From the NCBI GenBank assembly GCA_937929805.1, contig CALFUT010000022.1, forward strand, positions 1-64,000: a stretch of DNA of 64,000 nt, written 5' to 3'. The stretch comes from an uncultured Pirellulaceae bacterium (lineage in GTDB: Bacteria > Planctomycetota > Planctomycetia > Pirellulales > Pirellulaceae). A program made the position numbers and the translations under genes. Below are positions 63,971 to 64,000 of the stretch, in pieces. The notes under the pieces were generated by a model. It saw only the letters and a list, made by a program, of their open reading frames with translations, was not told where the DNA came from and made no database searches. Each line of letters opens with the position of its first letter. Position 1 is the first letter of the stretch.

Positions 63971-64000
63971 CGTGCCGCTCATTGCCCCGCACGGCGTTTC

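Overview
This window looks like a chromosome segment of a planctomycete of the Rhodopirellula/Pirellulaceae type. The evidence is a DUF1559 prepilin-like protein with an H-X9-DG tail, a PEP-CTERM protein, orphan TadE/TadG clusters, very large secreted Ser/Thr/Pro-rich and Asp-rich proteins, a SufR-SufC-SufB-SufD operon, and dispersed GC-rich palindromic repeats. Gene content is mostly housekeeping with accessory patches. No rRNA, tRNA or CRISPR array was recognised.

Layout. 1-4.4 kb: the edge of an accessory island, with the first codons of an IS transposase running off the left end and a two-gene, translationally coupled restriction-modification-like pair. 4.8-5.9 kb: a gene interrupted by two in-frame TGA codons, best read as one 380-residue selenoprotein (thioredoxin-like domain fused to an MsrA-like domain). 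Selenocysteine falls at the redox position of both domains, and a SECIS-like hairpin lies at the proper distance after each TGA. 6.5-16.9 kb: a large secreted low-complexity protein, Sua5/TsaC, HrpA helicase, a DUF11-like surface protein and CsrA. 17.1-19.5 kb: a small membrane protein and, on the minus strand, a cobalamin riboswitch leading into a DUF1559 protein and a PEP-CTERM protein. 19.9-22.8 kb and 30.6-33.6 kb: two parallel TadE-TadE-TadG cassettes, each closed by a clear intrinsic terminator. Between them lie surE and a heavy-metal RND efflux operon (TolC-like, His-rich adaptor, CzcA/CusA-like pump).

33.7-43.0 kb: a Lon-like protease, a GntP permease, a PfpI/DJ-1 protein, RsmE and DNA polymerase III alpha. 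43.3-45.1 kb: a coiled-coil protein whose last 74 bp are repeated 836 bp downstream, bracketing two small membrane-protein ORFs. 45.1-49.3 kb: a histidine kinase/response regulator pair and a secreted TPR-like protein. 49.8-53.6 kb: a double C-type-lectin secreted protein, a sodium/solute symporter and a small ABM-domain enzyme. 53.7-60.6 kb: a membrane-anchored protein and the suf Fe-S assembly operon, which carries an inserted 23S-IVP-type four-helix-bundle gene and ends in an rRNA methyltransferase. 61.0-63.8 kb: an AGCS amino-acid symporter and an acidic secreted protein.

The strongest candidates for something undescribed are the double-selenocysteine fusion enzyme and the B12-riboswitch-controlled DUF1559/PEP-CTERM surface pair. 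Next are the methylase/nuclease pair and the small cassette that duplicates a gene's 3' end. All calls rest on reading the sequence and remembered family motifs; no database search was run.
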